Shown: positions 61,793 through 64,000 of the stretch, in pieces
Layout of the letters: each line of letters opens with the position of its first letter
Position numbering within the stretch: position 1 is the first letter of the stretch
NCBI GenBank assembly: GCA_011772205.1
Contig: WVZY01000041.1
Location: forward strand, 62,001-126,000
DNA: 64,000 nucleotides
Reading direction: 5' to 3'
DNA from: Candidatus Latescibacterota bacterium
GTDB lineage: Bacteria; Krumholzibacteriota; Krumholzibacteriia; WVZY01
Made by a program: the position numbers and the translations under genes
Notes under the pieces: generated by a model
The model's database searches: none
What the model was told of the DNA's origin: nothing
Seen by the model: the letters and a program-made list of their open reading frames with translations, nothing else

Positions 61793-62551
61793 TCATTGTG
61801 TGGGGGGTGGCGGCGGCAGCGGCAGCGGTTGCTCCTCGGCCGGCTGCCCCTCTTCACCGGCGATACTCAAGCCAACAGCAAGTAGAACCCCCGTGAGGAC
61901 AGCGGGACCTATTCTATAGAGCCACCACCTCTTGTTGCGCTGCCGGTCCATTGACACTTCCAAATTTAGCTTGGCGTTTGGGTCCACGTGAATGCTCTCT
62001 GAATAATCGTGATACCCCGATTTTGTTACCATGAGATTGTATTCACCGGCCCGCACCAGCTCGAGATGCAGAGGAGTCTCGCCCTTGAAATCATCGTCTA
62101 GAAATATCCGGCACTCCTTTGGCTTAGTGATGGTTAAGGACCCATACAATTCGCTTCTCAGTTGGGCGTACATCTCATTCATCCTGGGAGGGAAACTAAT
62201 CGGATCGGCCTCCAAATCCGGAAATATCAAGACAGCCTCCTGAGCTTTTTCACCAGCGTTTTCCTCGTCCCCTTTCAAAAGGAGCGTGGATACGAGCTGA
62301 TTATAGGCATGCCTTAGAATCTCCTCCGAATTGCTGTATTCCTCGATGATCTGGTTGAGAATCTCGATTGCACGATCGTACTCGCCATTCAGACGAAGAG
62401 AGCTGACCTCATCCCATTTCTGAACGATCGATTCCTCTTGATCTGCACCGAAAACGAAGGAGGGGAATACGAGAGTAACTGCGAGGACAATCGACAGCAG
62501 CCGCTGGCAAGGCACTTGAAAATCGCCTCCACCGCGTGATATGAAGGTCAT
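61793..62551 (-). CDS. Exported TPR-like/PEGA protein with a C-terminal membrane helix
   Basis: 252 residues starting MTFISRGGGDFQV. A signal peptide ends near residue 35 (SFVFGADQ). Residues 40-130 are helical repeats of TPR type (NGEYDRAIEILNQIIEEY, GDEENAGEKAQEAVLIF). A PEGA domain lies at ~138-200 (KECRIFLDDDFKGETPLHLELVRAGEY). A transmembrane helix (212-231) and a proline-rich tail follow. A GGGAGG ribosome site and a promoter-like sequence (62622-62651) are upstream. It is the first gene of the three-gene operon. Confidence 0.8.
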   Translation of the reverse strand: MTFISRGGGDFQVPCQRLLSIVLAVTLVFPSFVFGADQEESIVQKWDEVSSLRLNGEYDRAIEILNQIIEEYSNSEEILRHAYNQLVSTLLLKGDEENAGEKAQEAVLIFPDLEADPISFPPRMNEMYAQLRSELYGSLTITKPKECRIFLDDDFKGETPLHLELVRAGEYNLMVTKSGYHDYSESIHVDPNAKLNLEVSMDRQRNKRWWLYRIGPAVLTGVLLAVGLSIAGEEGQPAEEQPLPLPPPPPTQ

Positions 62552-62621
62552 CCATCTACCTCCCTTACAGTGAAGGAGTATAGTGGGCGCACGATCACTA
62601 ATTGCCGAGTGATTGCATCTT

Positions 62622-62651
62622 AGTCTAGCGCGATAATATATTGAATTTCAA
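62622..62651 (-). promoter_or_regulatory. Predicted promoter of the PEGA/kinase operon
   Basis: Minus strand -35 TTGAAA (62646-62651), 18-bp spacer, -10 TAGACT (62622-62627). It lies 71 bp or more before the first gene's ATG. Confidence 0.4.
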
Positions 62652-62696
62652 GAGGTTTTTGCATCGAGGAACGGCCGGTTTCCAGCACAACAGCGA

Positions 62697-63989
62697 TCAC
62701 GATATCACTTTTCTCGCTCTCTCGAAGGTCATGTACTCCTTGCGCTCCATAATTTCCTTCAAGAACTGTACAACCTGCCACACTTCAATATACGACGTAT
62801 AAAGCGGTGCCGGGGCAATGCGTATCACGTTTGGCGGCCTGAAATCCACAACAACATCTCTCGCATTGAGCGCTTCGCAAATTCGGAATGCTTCATCGGG
62901 ATGCTCCAGCGACACATGCCCGCCGCGCCGGGAGGCGTCAAGAGGCGTGCCGATGCAAAAATTGTAAGGGTCTCCACAGAGAAGTTCCTCAACTAGATAA
63001 ATGAGATAGGAGGTAATGCGGATCGATTTATCTCGAATCGCTTCAACACCTGCATCCAGGATGATAGCCAGGGACCCTTCAAGAGAGGCCGCGCTAAGTA
63101 TGCTGGGTGAAGATATCTGTAACCCACCGGCGCACGGCGCATGCTCGAACTCTAGTAGCAGATCGAATTGTTTCTCTTTCACATACCCGAACCATCCGGC
63201 AAGCCCCGGAACGCGATGGAAATGCTTTTTGTTCAAAAATAAAAAAGCAACTCCTCCCGGCCCGGCGTTTAGATATTTATAACCGCACCAAACGCCGAAA
63301 TCGACGCCCCACTCGTCGAAGAAATGCGGGACAACTCCTGCGGAATGCGAGCAGTCGAATCCGATAAGGATTCCCCGATCGTGTGCTTCTTTGGTAAGGA
63401 AAGGCATATCGAGAAGCTGTCCGCTTCTGTAGAGAACGGCAGGTAACAGCACCAGAGCCACTTCATTGGTCATTTTTTCCACGATCTGTTGTTCATCGAG
63501 AATCCGCCCATCACCGCTCCGGACGAGAATGAGGTGTTCCCGGGGATCGAAGCCTTTGAGCCGTAGTTGGCTTCTCAGTGCATAGATATCCGTGGGAAAA
63601 TTGAGTTGATCAGCGAGTATCTTGGTTCGTCGTCCTTCAAGCTCATACAATGTGCTGACAAGTGAGTGGATGTTCATCGTAGTAGACCCAGTAGCCACCA
63701 CTTCTTCCGGCTCCGCACCGACCAAAGCGGCCGCCCTGGCTCCCAGCATCTCCGCAAAATAAAACCACGGCTGCTCACCGCCCAGCCACCCTTGAATTCC
63801 CATCGACTTCCATTCTTCGAGGACGCGCATGAGACTTCTCTCCGCGTCCTGTGAAAGAAGCCCCAGCGAGTTCCCGAGCATATAAATGGATCCTTGTGGA
63901 ATATAAAAACGGCATCTGTACTTTGATAGCGGATCCTCTCGATCCAACCGTTCCGCACAGTCTCTTTCGGTTGAAAAGTCAGATTCCAT
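62697..63989 (-). CDS. kynU: Kynureninase
   Basis: 430 residues from the ATG at 63989 (AGAGGA upstream). PLP lysine 238 is in VWCGYKYLNAGPG. Other family motifs: NFPTDIYALRSQLRL, GFDCSHSAG, VVDFRPPNVIRIAPAPLYTSY and the C-terminal EVWQVVQFLKEI. It splits kynurenine into anthranilate and alanine in tryptophan degradation. The length matches the family. No other kynurenine-pathway gene is visible up to the window edge, 11 bp beyond. It ends 145 bp ahead of the PEGA/kinase operon. Confidence 0.92.
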   Translation of the reverse strand: MESDFSTERDCAERLDREDPLSKYRCRFYIPQGSIYMLGNSLGLLSQDAERSLMRVLEEWKSMGIQGWLGGEQPWFYFAEMLGARAAALVGAEPEEVVATGSTTMNIHSLVSTLYELEGRRTKILADQLNFPTDIYALRSQLRLKGFDPREHLILVRSGDGRILDEQQIVEKMTNEVALVLLPAVLYRSGQLLDMPFLTKEAHDRGILIGFDCSHSAGVVPHFFDEWGVDFGVWCGYKYLNAGPGGVAFLFLNKKHFHRVPGLAGWFGYVKEKQFDLLLEFEHAPCAGGLQISSPSILSAASLEGSLAIILDAGVEAIRDKSIRITSYLIYLVEELLCGDPYNFCIGTPLDASRRGGHVSLEHPDEAFRICEALNARDVVVDFRPPNVIRIAPAPLYTSYIEVWQVVQFLKEIMERKEYMTFERARKVIS

Positions 63990-64000
63990 TCCATTCCTCT

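Noticed and set aside
1-64000. CRISPR arrays, rRNA or tRNA genes, prophage or intact IS elements
   Set aside because: No repeat-spacer array, tRNA cloverleaf or rRNA-like stretch was noticed and no transposase or integrase gene was seen; the repeats at 5701-6027 are not regularly spaced enough for CRISPR.

Overview
The window looks like a chromosomal contig from an uncultured Gram-negative bacterium of the FCB type (Bacteroidota/Fibrobacterota relatives and candidate phyla such as Zixibacteria, Latescibacterota or Eisenbacteria). The phylum cannot be fixed from sequence alone. The main pointer is six large secreted proteins that end in the same FlgD-like Ig/sorting tail (NPFNP motif, then xYDxxGxxVxxL, then SGVYFxRLxAG and a basic/leucine C-terminus). 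One of them is a gingipain-type C25 peptidase. No rRNA, tRNA, CRISPR array, prophage or intact transposase was seen.

Layout. 1-1770: left-edge pair of a TssK-like baseplate protein and a ubiquitin-fold membrane protein cut by the window edge. 1771-4844: small secreted or membrane proteins, one interrupted by an amber codon. 4845-6175: PAP2 phosphatase and a repeat array. 6176-8512: secreted beta-propeller. 8546-13639: fused 5-oxoprolinase/hydantoinase followed directly by an Nramp-like transporter lacking the usual metal motifs. 13666-21781: propeller protein, DinB, GNAT, a short UvrC/Cho-like nuclease with an Mre11/SbcD-like nuclease, cysK-cysE, and a PadR/HAAS-sensor pair. 22071-24743: cupin, a histidine/aromatic ammonia-lyase and a flavin reductase. 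24784-29714: three-blade propeller paralogue with a frameshift, MFS exporter, ECF sigma/anti-sigma pair with a membrane partner, methyltransferase. 29796-37512: C25 peptidase, then promoter, cobalamin riboswitch and terminator, a BtuB-like receptor and a secreted propeller. 37708-46738: lipoprotein MsrB, frameshifted lipoprotein, Lrp - transsulfuration enzyme - homoserine dehydrogenase - aldehyde dehydrogenase cluster, C69 dipeptidase. 46982-57424: four genes for secreted proteins or small regulators and a 1672-residue FG-GAP double propeller. 57553-63989: a three-gene signalling operon (TPR/PEGA protein, ATPase-TM-PEGA protein, Ser/Thr kinase-ATPase) behind kynureninase.

Strongest candidates for new biology. 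(1) The kinase/ATPase/PEGA operon, which looks like a membrane-spanning signalling or anchoring complex with a soluble kinase arm. (2) The B12-riboswitch operon pairing a BtuB-like receptor with a surface beta-propeller carrying a FlgD-type tail, a plausible analogue of Bacteroides BtuG built on a different anchoring system. (3) The oxoprolinase/non-canonical Nramp pair. (4) The TssK-like/ubiquitin-fold pair at the left edge. Three separate genes for exported or membrane proteins each carry a single lesion (amber codon at 3502-3504, frameshifts near 25831 and 39903). Either these genes are decaying or the assembly has local errors.
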